Below, in pieces: positions 1-6,185 of a stretch of 6,413 nucleotides of DNA. The stretch is from Chlamydiota bacterium. GTDB lineage: Bacteria > Chlamydiota > Chlamydiia > Chlamydiales > Rhabdochlamydiaceae. A program made the translations under genes and the position numbers. The stretch is from positions 1-6,413 of the forward strand of contig VGMB01000094.1 in NCBI GenBank assembly GCA_016866585.1. The letters are read 5' to 3'. The notes beneath the pieces were generated by a model. It was not told the origin of the DNA. It saw only the letters and a program-made list of their open reading frames with translations, and made no database searches. Position 1 is the first letter of the stretch; each line of letters opens with the position of its first letter.

Positions 1-59
1 GCGTCCCTTCTTCTTTACAAAGTCACCTTAAAGAGTTTTTCAAATCCTCGCAGGCTTAA
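1..59 (+). CDS. possible C-terminal tail of an upstream gene (partial)
   Basis: Reading from position 3, the frame is open from the window edge to a TAA at 57-59. It would encode a polar, lysine/serine/glutamine-containing tail ending SLQSHLKEFFKSSQA, which looks like an ordinary helical protein C-terminus. The other two plus frames are also possible: one closes at 29-31 and one stays open to a TGA at 85-87. Nothing on the minus strand here has a start codon with a usable reading frame. With only about 18 codons visible, no family can be named and the coding call itself is tentative. Confidence 0.25.
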   Translation, partial: VPSSLQSHLKEFFKSSQA

Positions 60-89
60 AGAACAGAGTTTTTCGATCCTTTTTTGAGG
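28..89. repeat. imperfect direct repeat, two copies of about 28-34 bases
   Basis: Two neighbouring segments share the order CTTAAAGA, then AGAGTTTTTC (32-41 and 65-74), then ATCCT (44-48 and 76-80), then AGG (52-54 and 87-89). The second copy has a small insertion after CTTAAAGA. The first copy would overlap the possible upstream coding tail and the second would lie just after its stop. No function is evident; it could be a remnant of a local duplication. Confidence 0.45.
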
Positions 90-191
90 TTTTTGTATAT
101 ATATATGTTCTTTTTTAAAAAAAAGTTTGTAAAAAAAGGTAATATGTATATTTTGAGAATTATATTATCCAAACAAACCAATGGGCGTAAT
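84..191 (+). promoter_or_regulatory. AT-rich leader and probable promoter of the autotransporter gene
   Basis: This stretch is almost entirely A and T, with an alternating TA run near 96-105, a T6A8 tract (111-124) and an A7 tract (131-137). The best sigma-70-like pair I can find is TTGTAA (127-132), a 16-base spacer and TATTTT (149-154), each matching about four of six consensus bases. TATATT at 147-152 and at 161-166 are alternative -10 boxes. The A-tracts upstream could act as an UP element. The promoter's general location is fairly safe, the exact boxes are not. Confidence 0.35.
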
Positions 192-195
192 ATGA
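181..195 (+). other. four-codon mini-ORF overlapping the autotransporter start (ATGA)
   Basis: ATG GGC GTA ATA TGA encodes MGVI, and its stop overlaps the autotransporter ATG at 192-194 in the arrangement ATGA. The GGG at 183-185 lies six bases before the start and is the only purine-rich block that could act as a ribosome binding site. An equivalent four-codon ORF with the same geometry precedes the nucleotidase gene at 3801-3815. It may simply reflect a GGG-type Shine-Dalgarno that happens to follow AT, so translation is uncertain. Confidence 0.3.
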
Positions 196-3100
196 AAGGA
201 AAAACAATATCAAAATTTTTAGGCGTAGCGTCGATTTGCTGCTTCTCAGCAGTAAGTATGTATGCTACTATGGCTACTCCAGGTCCAAATATACCAGCTC
301 TGGTAGAAAGAGGCGCTACAGGAGATGGAATATTCTCTAACAACGGAGAAGTTCTTAGCGATTTAGCTAAATTGAAAGCAAGTAAAAATGCAATCGCTAG
401 AAGTATAGCTACAGGGTCAGGGACTAGTTTTTTATTTAAAAGGATCGAACTAGATGCTGGTAACCCTGCAAGCAGCTTAGACATAAGTGGAGCAGGTAAT
501 TTAGTAGGTCTTCAACCAGGAGATCTTCTGAATCCTAAAGCTGCAGCTATGCTTAAACCTCTATTTATTGTGAAAGAAGGATTTCTTACTTTTAGTGGAG
601 GTTCTAACTTAGTTAATTTACCTTTCACTGTTAGAGGGAATTTACGACAGATAGAAAAACAACCTTTAGACATTCTCAATAGAGGCTTAACTCTTAGTGA
701 TGTAACTGTTACGCAAACAGATAAAGACGCTGCAATAATCGAGGTTATAGGTGGTCTAGCAGCAATTGGAGGTGTCGGAGCTCCTGTTTCTTTTCTAAAT
801 TTTGCAGATAGTCCTTTAGAGATCAAAGCCGTTGCTGCAATCGCAGACTTTAATAATGTATCTTTTGACCAGGGTAATTTTCATGTTCATGCAGGCCCAG
901 GTGCAATTTTTGATCTATCTGGTCTTGCTGTAAATGAAGGTGCTATTCTAAGAAGAGTAGATATCGCTGGAGATCGAGCTTCAGTTGCTGTATCTGATGT
1001 AACAAACATTTTCCCTCCATCTGAACTGACTACGCGTACAAAGATATTTGGAAGGAATGGTGGTATTATATCATTTCTAGATAATTTCAATGACTCAGGG
1101 TATATGGCTGTAGGAGCTGCTCTGATAAGTGTTGAATCTCTAAAGGGAGCTCCTGCTGGTTGTGCTAAAAATCAGTTTACGATTGCTGTTGCGCCTGCAA
1201 AAACTGTAAACCTCAGAGCTATAAGAGCAGAGCTAGCTAGATCAGGGGATTTAACAATAGTTGGTCCAGGTTCATCAGACGGAACATTAAGTTTTCAACG
1301 TCTTATTATTGAACGAACTCGTTCTGACACAAGACCTAGGGATTTATCGATACTTAGAAATCGTCAGTCCCGCGCTAGTGATGCTTTTGATACACTTTCT
1401 CGTAGAGGAAACTTACAAAAATTAACACAAGTTCAAAAAGAAGGTCTAAAAAGCAATCTTGTTGCTTGGGCTTTAAAAGATGCTTCTGTAGAAGTTAATG
1501 AACTACCATCACGTTTTGTAAAACTTGATGGTACTTTTGAGTCTGCAGGAAATTTTCTTGTTCAACAAGTGAGTGGCGAACCAGGCGCAGGTGGCCCAGG
1601 GGAGTATCAGCCGCCGGCAGCGCAAGCTGTTGCACTATTTGCTCCAGCATTTGGTTTACATGCAGCTGAAATCGGCGTTGAAGATGCAACGAATAATAAA
1701 TGGTTAGCTATAAAAAGGCGAACAGGTATTGGTCTTGCTAAAAATGCAGTATTTAGTTCTGCTGGCAAAGTTGTTGCCCCAACGATATTAGCCTTTCGTA
1801 TGGATCCGGGCTCTTCTCTTACTGCTGAAGATGATATTGAATTACTAGGTGGTTCTGATTTGAATTATGCACAAGTAGTTACTTCAGGTAGTATTCACCT
1901 AGATGGAGCGCTTTTTCTTCATAGGCATGTCGATACAGAAATTACTGCTGCAGAAATGCATGTTCATCCAAAAGCAAGATTACAATTGTCTAGTACAGCT
2001 ATAGCAGGGGACCTTACTATTCACCCACTTGCTAGAGTTCTTATTGGTGCTGAAGGTAGTGGTCCTTTATCTGCTCTAGCTGCATCAGGTGCTCCTCTTC
2101 AAGCAGGTAAACTTGGGGCTCCTGCTGTACAAGCGTGGAATAGCTCTGTTGACGCAGATTTAACCCTTCAGGATGGTTCAAGCATAGCTACTCTTGGATC
2201 ACCATGCGGCTCTTCAGAAGGTCTTGATGTTGCAGGATCTCTGATTATTGGTGAAGGTGTCAAAGCTATGTTTGTACCTGCTGATGGTTGTTTTTCAAAG
2301 AAGATTAGAACAGCAATTCTTGTTCGAGCTCCAGCTGTAACAGGAGAATTTGATGGTGTATTATCAGATTCAGATCTATTTAAAGTAGCTCTTGTTAGAA
2401 ATGATAGCGTAGGCTCTACAGAGTATAGTATCAACTTCCAACGTCTAGAGCTTGCTAAGATTGCAGCATTAACAGATGTTTTACCTGTTAAAATGCTTGT
2501 GGCTATGGATAAGCTTCTTGACAAAGCTGCAGATTCTCCAGCTCTTTGCTCTAAGCTTGCTAAATTGAAGCTTCTATCATCTGCTGACATCCTCGAAACT
2601 CTTCAAGGTGTACAACCTTCGCAGCTCAAAGCTCTTGCAATGTCTCAAGAGAACAACGCTGTGAACGTAAGAAATACCCTTTCTATACGCTTTCAGAGAG
2701 AGTTAGATGCTATGCACTGTGCTTCAAGCGCAACTCCATCAGGAACATGTGATGTTAAAGCAAAACCTGTCCACGTATGGGCAACAGGCTTTGGCGATAA
2801 CATGTACCAAGGTCAAGTATCTGACTTCGGATATGGCTTCCAGAACAACATGGGCGGCTTTAGCGCCGGTGTTGACTACCACTTCGCTGACGTGCTCTAT
2901 GCTGGTGCTCTCGGTGCTTACACAAGCTCTGATATCGACTGGTTAAATGGACGCGGATCAGGTGACATCACTACTGGATATGCTGGTTTGTATATGTCAG
3001 CTATCAGCAAAATGTACTGGGGAACAATTGCTGTCCTCGGCGGATGGAGTGATTACAGCTCGGATAGAAACTTCTTGTTACAAAATAACAGGTTTAATTT

Positions 3101-3599
3101 CTCTAACAGCCACAATGGATCTCAGATCCTATCACATGCTGATACAGGGATAAACTTCGGTTTCAAAGGGTTTACAATTAGACCGTTCGATTCATTTGAT
3201 TATATTTCTCAATCAGAAAATAGTTTCCATGAAAAGGGTAATGGTCCAGTAAATATAGAAATCGATGACCAGACTTCTATCATGATAAGAAACGAACTTG
3301 GTATCAACTTCGCAGGCTGCTTCTGTATCAGAGGCATGCAGTGGACTGTCTCTCCTAAGATCAGCTGGGTAAGAGAAGTTCGTGTGAAAGGAAAAACTAT
3401 CAATGCTGAATTTGAAGATGTAGACCAGTCGTTTGAAGTCGATGGCTATTTTCCAAGCAGAAGCCTTGTTTCTCCAGGTATTACCCTCCAAGGTAACTTC
3501 AAAGATGATCTCTTTACTGTTGGCCTCTACTACAATGGAGTGTTCCAAGGTAACTACAGCGATCATAGCTACGGTGGACAGATCCGCTTCGGATTCTAA
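192..3599 (+). CDS. autotransporter (type Va secretion) outer-membrane protein
   Basis: The product, 1135 residues from ATG 192, is a complete autotransporter. A Sec signal peptide begins MKGKTISKF, followed by a hydrophobic core and likely cleavage after A25 or A28. The passenger (about 29-770) is rich in Gly, Ala, Ser and beta-branched residues. It holds successive beta-helix-like rungs, clearest at 537-697 with repeats of the form GDLTIxxxARV and GSLIIGEGVK. An alpha-helical linker (about 770-850) resembles the segment that threads the pore in known autotransporters. The barrel (860-1135) begins VHVWATGFGD and ends GGQIRFGF, with the terminal Phe expected for BAM recognition. The upstream TTG at 84 would put a basic, hydrophobic extension before the signal peptide, so I reject it. 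Eight cysteines lie in the mature chain (324, 672, 700, 786, 843, 853, 1043, 1045). No passenger enzyme motif is recognised, and function (adhesion or surface variation) is inference. Confidence 0.93.
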   Translation: MKGKTISKFLGVASICCFSAVSMYATMATPGPNIPALVERGATGDGIFSNNGEVLSDLAKLKASKNAIARSIATGSGTSFLFKRIELDAGNPASSLDISGAGNLVGLQPGDLLNPKAAAMLKPLFIVKEGFLTFSGGSNLVNLPFTVRGNLRQIEKQPLDILNRGLTLSDVTVTQTDKDAAIIEVIGGLAAIGGVGAPVSFLNFADSPLEIKAVAAIADFNNVSFDQGNFHVHAGPGAIFDLSGLAVNEGAILRRVDIAGDRASVAVSDVTNIFPPSELTTRTKIFGRNGGIISFLDNFNDSGYMAVGAALISVESLKGAPAGCAKNQFTIAVAPAKTVNLRAIRAELARSGDLTIVGPGSSDGTLSFQRLIIERTRSDTRPRDLSILRNRQSRASDAFDTLSRRGNLQKLTQVQKEGLKSNLVAWALKDASVEVNELPSRFVKLDGTFESAGNFLVQQVSGEPGAGGPGEYQPPAAQAVALFAPAFGLHAAEIGVEDATNNKWLAIKRRTGIGLAKNAVFSSAGKVVAPTILAFRMDPGSSLTAEDDIELLGGSDLNYAQVVTSGSIHLDGALFLHRHVDTEITAAEMHVHPKARLQLSSTAIAGDLTIHPLARVLIGAEGSGPLSALAASGAPLQAGKLGAPAVQAWNSSVDADLTLQDGSSIATLGSPCGSSEGLDVAGSLIIGEGVKAMFVPADGCFSKKIRTAILVRAPAVTGEFDGVLSDSDLFKVALVRNDSVGSTEYSINFQRLELAKIAALTDVLPVKMLVAMDKLLDKAADSPALCSKLAKLKLLSSADILETLQGVQPSQLKALAMSQENNAVNVRNTLSIRFQRELDAMHCASSATPSGTCDVKAKPVHVWATGFGDNMYQGQVSDFGYGFQNNMGGFSAGVDYHFADVLYAGALGAYTSSDIDWLNGRGSGDITTGYAGLYMSAISKMYWGTIAVLGGWSDYSSDRNFLLQNNRFNFSNSHNGSQILSHADTGINFGFKGFTIRPFDSFDYISQSENSFHEKGNGPVNIEIDDQTSIMIRNELGINFAGCFCIRGMQWTVSPKISWVREVRVKGKTINAEFEDVDQSFEVDGYFPSRSLVSPGITLQGNFKDDLFTVGLYYNGVFQGNYSDHSYGGQIRFGF
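2769..3596 (+). other. autotransporter beta-barrel domain (within the 192-3599 gene)
   Basis: Residues 860-1135 show alternating aromatic/hydrophobic and small polar residues typical of transmembrane beta-strands, such as GGFSAGVDYHF, YAGALGAYTSS, TTGYAGLYMSA and LFTVGLYYNGVFQGNY, and end in GGQIRFGF. About 275 residues is the usual length for this domain. Base composition is uneven: my count gives about 50% GC in 2761-3000, about 35% in 3061-3300 and about 44% in 3301-3540, against about 38% in a passenger sample (601-840). The high-GC part favours C-ending codons such as TTC, TAC and GGC. A CFC motif (1043-1045) is unusual in a barrel strand and may form or exchange disulfides. Confidence 0.85.
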
Positions 3600-3620
3600 T
3601 TTATTGCCAGTTGGTTTGTT

Positions 3621-3657
3621 AAAGGAGGAGCTGCCTTTGGGCTGCTCCTCCTTTTTT
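3621..3657 (+). terminator. rho-independent terminator of the autotransporter gene
   Basis: An 11-base arm AAAGGAGGAGC (3621-3631) pairs perfectly with GCTCCTCCTTT (3644-3654). After one T-T mismatch, three further pairs (GCC with GGC) close a four-base loop. The T run 3652-3657 overlaps the 3' arm and continues the hairpin. It begins 22 bases after the autotransporter stop. This is a textbook intrinsic terminator, and it separates the autotransporter transcript from the nucleotidase gene. The AAAGGAGG in its 5' arm looks like a ribosome binding site but has no start codon behind it at a suitable distance. Confidence 0.93.
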
Positions 3658-3720
3658 AATGGCTATGAAAATATCTTTGGTTGTTCCCATATTTATCATA
3701 TATTTTTGTATTACATCCTA

Positions 3721-3748
3721 TTAAGACATTGTGAAGAATGCATATAAT
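3721..3748 (+). promoter_or_regulatory. candidate sigma-70-type promoter P1 of the nucleotidase gene
   Basis: A perfect TATAAT (3743-3748) is preceded at 16 bases by TTAAGA (3721-3726), which matches four of six -35 bases. Transcription would begin near 3755, giving a leader of about 57 bases. It lies downstream of the strong terminator and upstream of the gene start at 3812, where a promoter is needed. Confidence 0.5.
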
Positions 3749-3751
3749 ATC

Positions 3752-3779
3752 TTGACAAAAGTTTTTTTTTGTTTACCTT
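3752..3779 (+). promoter_or_regulatory. candidate promoter P2 with a T9 tract in its spacer
   Basis: A perfect TTGACA (3752-3757) sits four bases after the TATAAT of P1. A 16-base spacer containing nine consecutive T (3762-3770) leads to TACCTT (3774-3779), a weak -10 that keeps only the key T, A and final T. Transcription would begin about 25 bases before the ATG. Either P1, P2 or both may act. A homopolymer in the spacer could alter promoter strength if it slipped, but there is no direct sign of that. Confidence 0.35.
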
Positions 3780-3800
3780 AGTACTTTTCAAAAAATAACT

Positions 3801-3815
3801 ATGGGTAAGTCATGA
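3801..3815 (+). other. four-codon mini-ORF overlapping the nucleotidase start (ATGA)
   Basis: ATG GGT AAG TCA TGA encodes MGKS, and its stop overlaps the ATG at 3812-3814 as ATGA. The GGG at 3803-3805 is six bases before the real start, exactly as at the autotransporter gene (181-195). No AGGAG-like ribosome binding site is present, so GGGTAAG is the likely initiation signal. Whether the mini-ORF is translated cannot be judged from sequence. Confidence 0.3.
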
Positions 3816-5371
3816 GTTTTTTTCGTAATACCATCTCAAAAGTTTGCACTCTATCTTTGTCTTGCATTAGCCTTGCTTGTTGCTTCTCTCTTGATGCGAA
3901 AAACGTCACTTTCACCATTTTATCGTTTAATGATGTGTATGAAATTGAACCTGACAAAGATGGTCGGGGAGGCTTTGCTGGTATGCAAACGTTGCTAAAT
4001 CATGAAAGAGCTAATTCTGCTCACCATATCACAACGGTAAATGGAGACTTTTTATCCCCATGTCTTCTTTCTATTTTTGATAAAGGAGCTCATAGGATTG
4101 AGCTGTTTAATATGCTTGGAATCGATATGGTCGTGCTTGGAAACCATGAGTTTGATTTTGGCCCTGGTGAGGTCAAAAAAAGGATCGCAGAGTCTAACTT
4201 TCCATGGCTCACGGCTAATGCTTTTGGTGTAGATGGTAAGTATTTTACCGGTGATAAACAGACCGTTATTGTTGATGCAGATGGGATTAAAATAGGATTT
4301 TTCGGTCTCATCACCGTAGAGACCCCCGAGCTATCTTCAACCGAAAAGAAAGTATGTTTCTCTCCTCTTGCCTTTACAGCAAGAAAAATGATCAAAGAAC
4401 TCAAAGATCAAGGTGCTGACGTCATAGTAGCCCTTACCCATCTGCTGATGCACGAAGATCGTCAGCTGGCAAAAGAAGTTCCCGAGATTGATGTTATCCT
4501 CGGTGGACATGATCATGATCCTATAACCTGGTATGATGATAAAACTTTCATACATAAATCAGGACAAAATGCTTACTATCTCGCTCGCATTGATCTGATT
4601 GTAGAAAAAGATGATATCAGCGGCAAAACAAAGGTCTTTCCTTCATGGAATGTGATCATCAATAAAGACATCCCCCAAGACCCAGCTGTGGCCCATGTGG
4701 TAGGTGGGTACATCAAAACATTGGATGAGGTTACCTCGGAGCAATTGGCTGTCACCTCAGTAGAAATGAATACTTTGTATTCTTCTGTACGCACTCAAGA
4801 CAATATTATGGGAAACATCGTTGCAGATGCTCTTCGTATTGCTTGTGATGCAGATTTATCAATTATTTCCGGTGGTATCATTCGAGGCAATAAAATATAT
4901 AAGCCAGGATACAATATCACTATGAAAGATCTATTTGTGGAGATGCCTTTTGGCAACGTCAATGTTTGCGTTGAGATATCTGGTAGAAATATTTTAGATG
5001 CGTTAGAAAATGGAGTTTCTCAGTTCGAGGGTAAGGCTGGACGCTTCCCCCAAATTTCTGGTGTAAGCTTTGCTTTTGATGAGTCTATGCCCGTAGGGGA
5101 AAGAATTAAAAGTGTAATAGTTGGTGATCAACCTTTAGATCTAGATAAAATATATAAGGTTGCCACTGTCGATTATATGCTTAACGGCGGTGATGGCTAT
5201 AGTATGTTCAAATCAGGAAAGATCCTTATCGCTCCACAAAAGCAGATCACAACTATTTCTAGTGTTGCAGACTACCTTAGGGAGCGAAGAGAATTAACAA
5301 ATCAACTTGAAAACCGTATCGTATCTGTTACGAGCGTTCTATCATTGGATGACTTGGCTCCTATCCCTTGA
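3812..5371 (+). CDS. secreted 5'-nucleotidase / metallophosphatase (UshA-like family)
   Basis: This 519-residue protein has the standard two-domain build of the 5'-nucleotidase/2',3'-cyclic phosphodiesterase family, which removes phosphate from nucleotides or related phosphoesters using two metal ions. An N-terminal signal peptide (1-29, likely cut at SLDA/KN) predicts export. The cysteines near it do not fit a good lipobox. The calcineurin-like domain (about 32-290) shows FNDVYEIEP (D41), GDFLSP (D79), GNHEFDFG (N111, H112), THL (H210) and GGHDHD (H233, H235), the expected metal ligands. The usual first-motif histidine (DxH) is Tyr43. The C-terminal nucleotidase domain (about 310-500) has DNIMGN (330-335), SGGIIRG (353-359), GRFPQISG with F412, and NGGDGY with Y463, where aromatic residues normally sandwich the base. 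No anchor or transmembrane segment follows. It has its own promoter-like region and no operon partner. The family call is firm, the exact substrate unknown. Confidence 0.93.
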   Translation: MSFFRNTISKVCTLSLSCISLACCFSLDAKNVTFTILSFNDVYEIEPDKDGRGGFAGMQTLLNHERANSAHHITTVNGDFLSPCLLSIFDKGAHRIELFNMLGIDMVVLGNHEFDFGPGEVKKRIAESNFPWLTANAFGVDGKYFTGDKQTVIVDADGIKIGFFGLITVETPELSSTEKKVCFSPLAFTARKMIKELKDQGADVIVALTHLLMHEDRQLAKEVPEIDVILGGHDHDPITWYDDKTFIHKSGQNAYYLARIDLIVEKDDISGKTKVFPSWNVIINKDIPQDPAVAHVVGGYIKTLDEVTSEQLAVTSVEMNTLYSSVRTQDNIMGNIVADALRIACDADLSIISGGIIRGNKIYKPGYNITMKDLFVEMPFGNVNVCVEISGRNILDALENGVSQFEGKAGRFPQISGVSFAFDESMPVGERIKSVIVGDQPLDLDKIYKVATVDYMLNGGDGYSMFKSGKILIAPQKQITTISSVADYLRERRELTNQLENRIVSVTSVLSLDDLAPIP

Positions 5372-5377
5372 TTGGTC
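5372..5377. other. six-base convergent junction
   Basis: Only six bases separate the TGA of the nucleotidase gene (5369-5371, +) from the TAA of the secreted-protein gene (5378-5380, -). There is no room for an intergenic terminator, and I see no GC-rich hairpin with a T run just inside either gene. The best inverted pairing nearby, TGGT with ACCA around 5373-5387, is only four base pairs. The two transcripts therefore probably overlap at their 3' ends. Confidence 0.7.
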
Positions 5378-6025
5378 TTATGAACCATTCTTGGACGGAT
5401 TTGTAGGCGCTGTCGGTTGTTCATTTGTTGTTGGAGGCTCTACTGGGTTTTCATATGTCTGTCCAGGTGCCATCTTCCTCACTCTTATTGTTTGCCCTGT
5501 TGAAGTATTCGTCATGTAGTAATTAAAATCCGGATCTACTCCTGGTTTTATTATTACAATTGCAGGAGTCAGCCACAGTGAGGCTATCTGTACATCTTGT
5601 GGATATACTAACCATCTAGAATCATCACTTAGAGATAATTGCTTGCCATCCATTATGACCATAGAAATAGACACAGTTCCTAATTTGTTATATTCGGGAA
5701 GTTCTGGTGCTGTAGGTAACTCTATCGAAGGCTCAGCAGGTGTTTGTGGCTGCATTGCCATAGCAGACTCTGGCATCATCGCAGGAGCTCCCGGTGCAGG
5801 TGCTTGCTGCGGTGGACAGTTTGTAGATGGCTGGCTTGGTTTTTTCGGGTTGTAATTTTTATCTATCCATGCAGCAAGAGCCACCCTTTGTTTTAATGTC
5901 AGGTTTACAACACCTGTTTGTTGTTTCTCTTGCAGACTCATCTGTTGGTCAAAATTTGTGTCAGCAAATAGATGTCCAGATCCAATACATAGTAAAACGG
6001 AAAGAATCGAAATTTTTGTCTTCAT
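5378..6025 (-). CDS. small secreted protein with Pro/Gln/Ala-rich linker and a Trp-containing C-terminal domain
   Basis: The protein is 215 residues from ATG 6025. A TTG three codons earlier is in frame but would only precede the signal peptide. The signal peptide is MKTKISILSVLLCIGSGHLFA, cleaved after A21. A short predicted helical part (22-62) contains LTLKQRVALAAWIDKNY. A low-complexity linker (63-111) is rich in Pro, Gln, Ala and Met. The compact domain (about 112-185) carries SDDSRWLVYPQD, then SLWLTPAIVIIKPG, then FNYYMTNTSTGQTIRV, alternating in a way that suggests beta-strands. The tail (186-215) is rich in Pro, Thr and Asn. I cannot assign a named function. The W-x-V-x-P-x-D then W-hydrophobic-P pattern recalls uncharacterised secreted proteins of chlamydia-like bacteria, a memory I cannot verify here. 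It is probably periplasmic or surface-exposed. Codon use resembles its neighbours and the reading frame is intact. Confidence 0.85.
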   Translation of the reverse strand: MKTKISILSVLLCIGSGHLFADTNFDQQMSLQEKQQTGVVNLTLKQRVALAAWIDKNYNPKKPSQPSTNCPPQQAPAPGAPAMMPESAMAMQPQTPAEPSIELPTAPELPEYNKLGTVSISMVIMDGKQLSLSDDSRWLVYPQDVQIASLWLTPAIVIIKPGVDPDFNYYMTNTSTGQTIRVRKMAPGQTYENPVEPPTTNEQPTAPTNPSKNGS

Positions 6026-6185
6026 AACACCCAAGGAATTAAAATATTTTATAACCTTCTTTTATGTGTTATCTATTTTTTTTTAAAGAATGAAATACAT
6101 TGTGTAATTATTAAGATCGAATTTTCGTTATTTAGGTATGTTACAACGATTCACTAACAAACTTAATTATCCCTAAAAAATTCTC
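6026..6185 (-). other. AT-rich intergenic region upstream of the secreted-protein gene
   Basis: This 160-base gap lies between two minus-strand genes and should hold the promoter of the downstream one. On the minus strand TATAAA (6048-6053) is the best -10 candidate, about 23 bases before the ATG, but no good -35 lies at the right spacing. A T9 tract on the plus strand (6076-6084) appears as A9 upstream of it. Just after the stop of the TPR-like gene there is only a four-base-pair stem TTCT/AGAA followed by T6 on the minus strand, too weak to call a terminator. No RNA gene or ORF is visible. Confidence 0.4.

Noticed and set aside
84..191. N-terminal extension of the autotransporter from TTG at 84
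   Set aside because: It would translate the AT-rich promoter region and bury the clear signal peptide that starts at ATG 192.
2168..2590. 140-codon open frame on the minus strand inside the autotransporter
   Set aside because: It lies wholly within the autotransporter coding sequence, shows no recognisable domain and has a composition expected of an antisense shadow. Other antisense and out-of-frame runs in this gene and in the nucleotidase gene were dismissed likewise.
192..2768. Chlamydial Pmp (polymorphic membrane protein) passenger
   Set aside because: A few FxxN and GGxI-like tetrapeptides occur (FSNN, FGRN, FLDN, GGII), but they are too sparse and irregular for the dense repeats that define Pmp proteins.
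3433..3747. Open frame crossing the autotransporter end and its terminator
   Set aside because: It is out of frame with the barrel, runs through the terminator hairpin, and its 3' part has no protein-like character.
3812..3898. Lipoprotein signal in the nucleotidase
   Set aside because: The cysteines at 18, 23 and 24 are not preceded by a proper lipobox, whereas cleavage at SLDA/KN fits signal peptidase I.
5373..5390. Bidirectional terminator between the convergent genes
   Set aside because: Only a four-base-pair stem can form and no T run follows on either strand.
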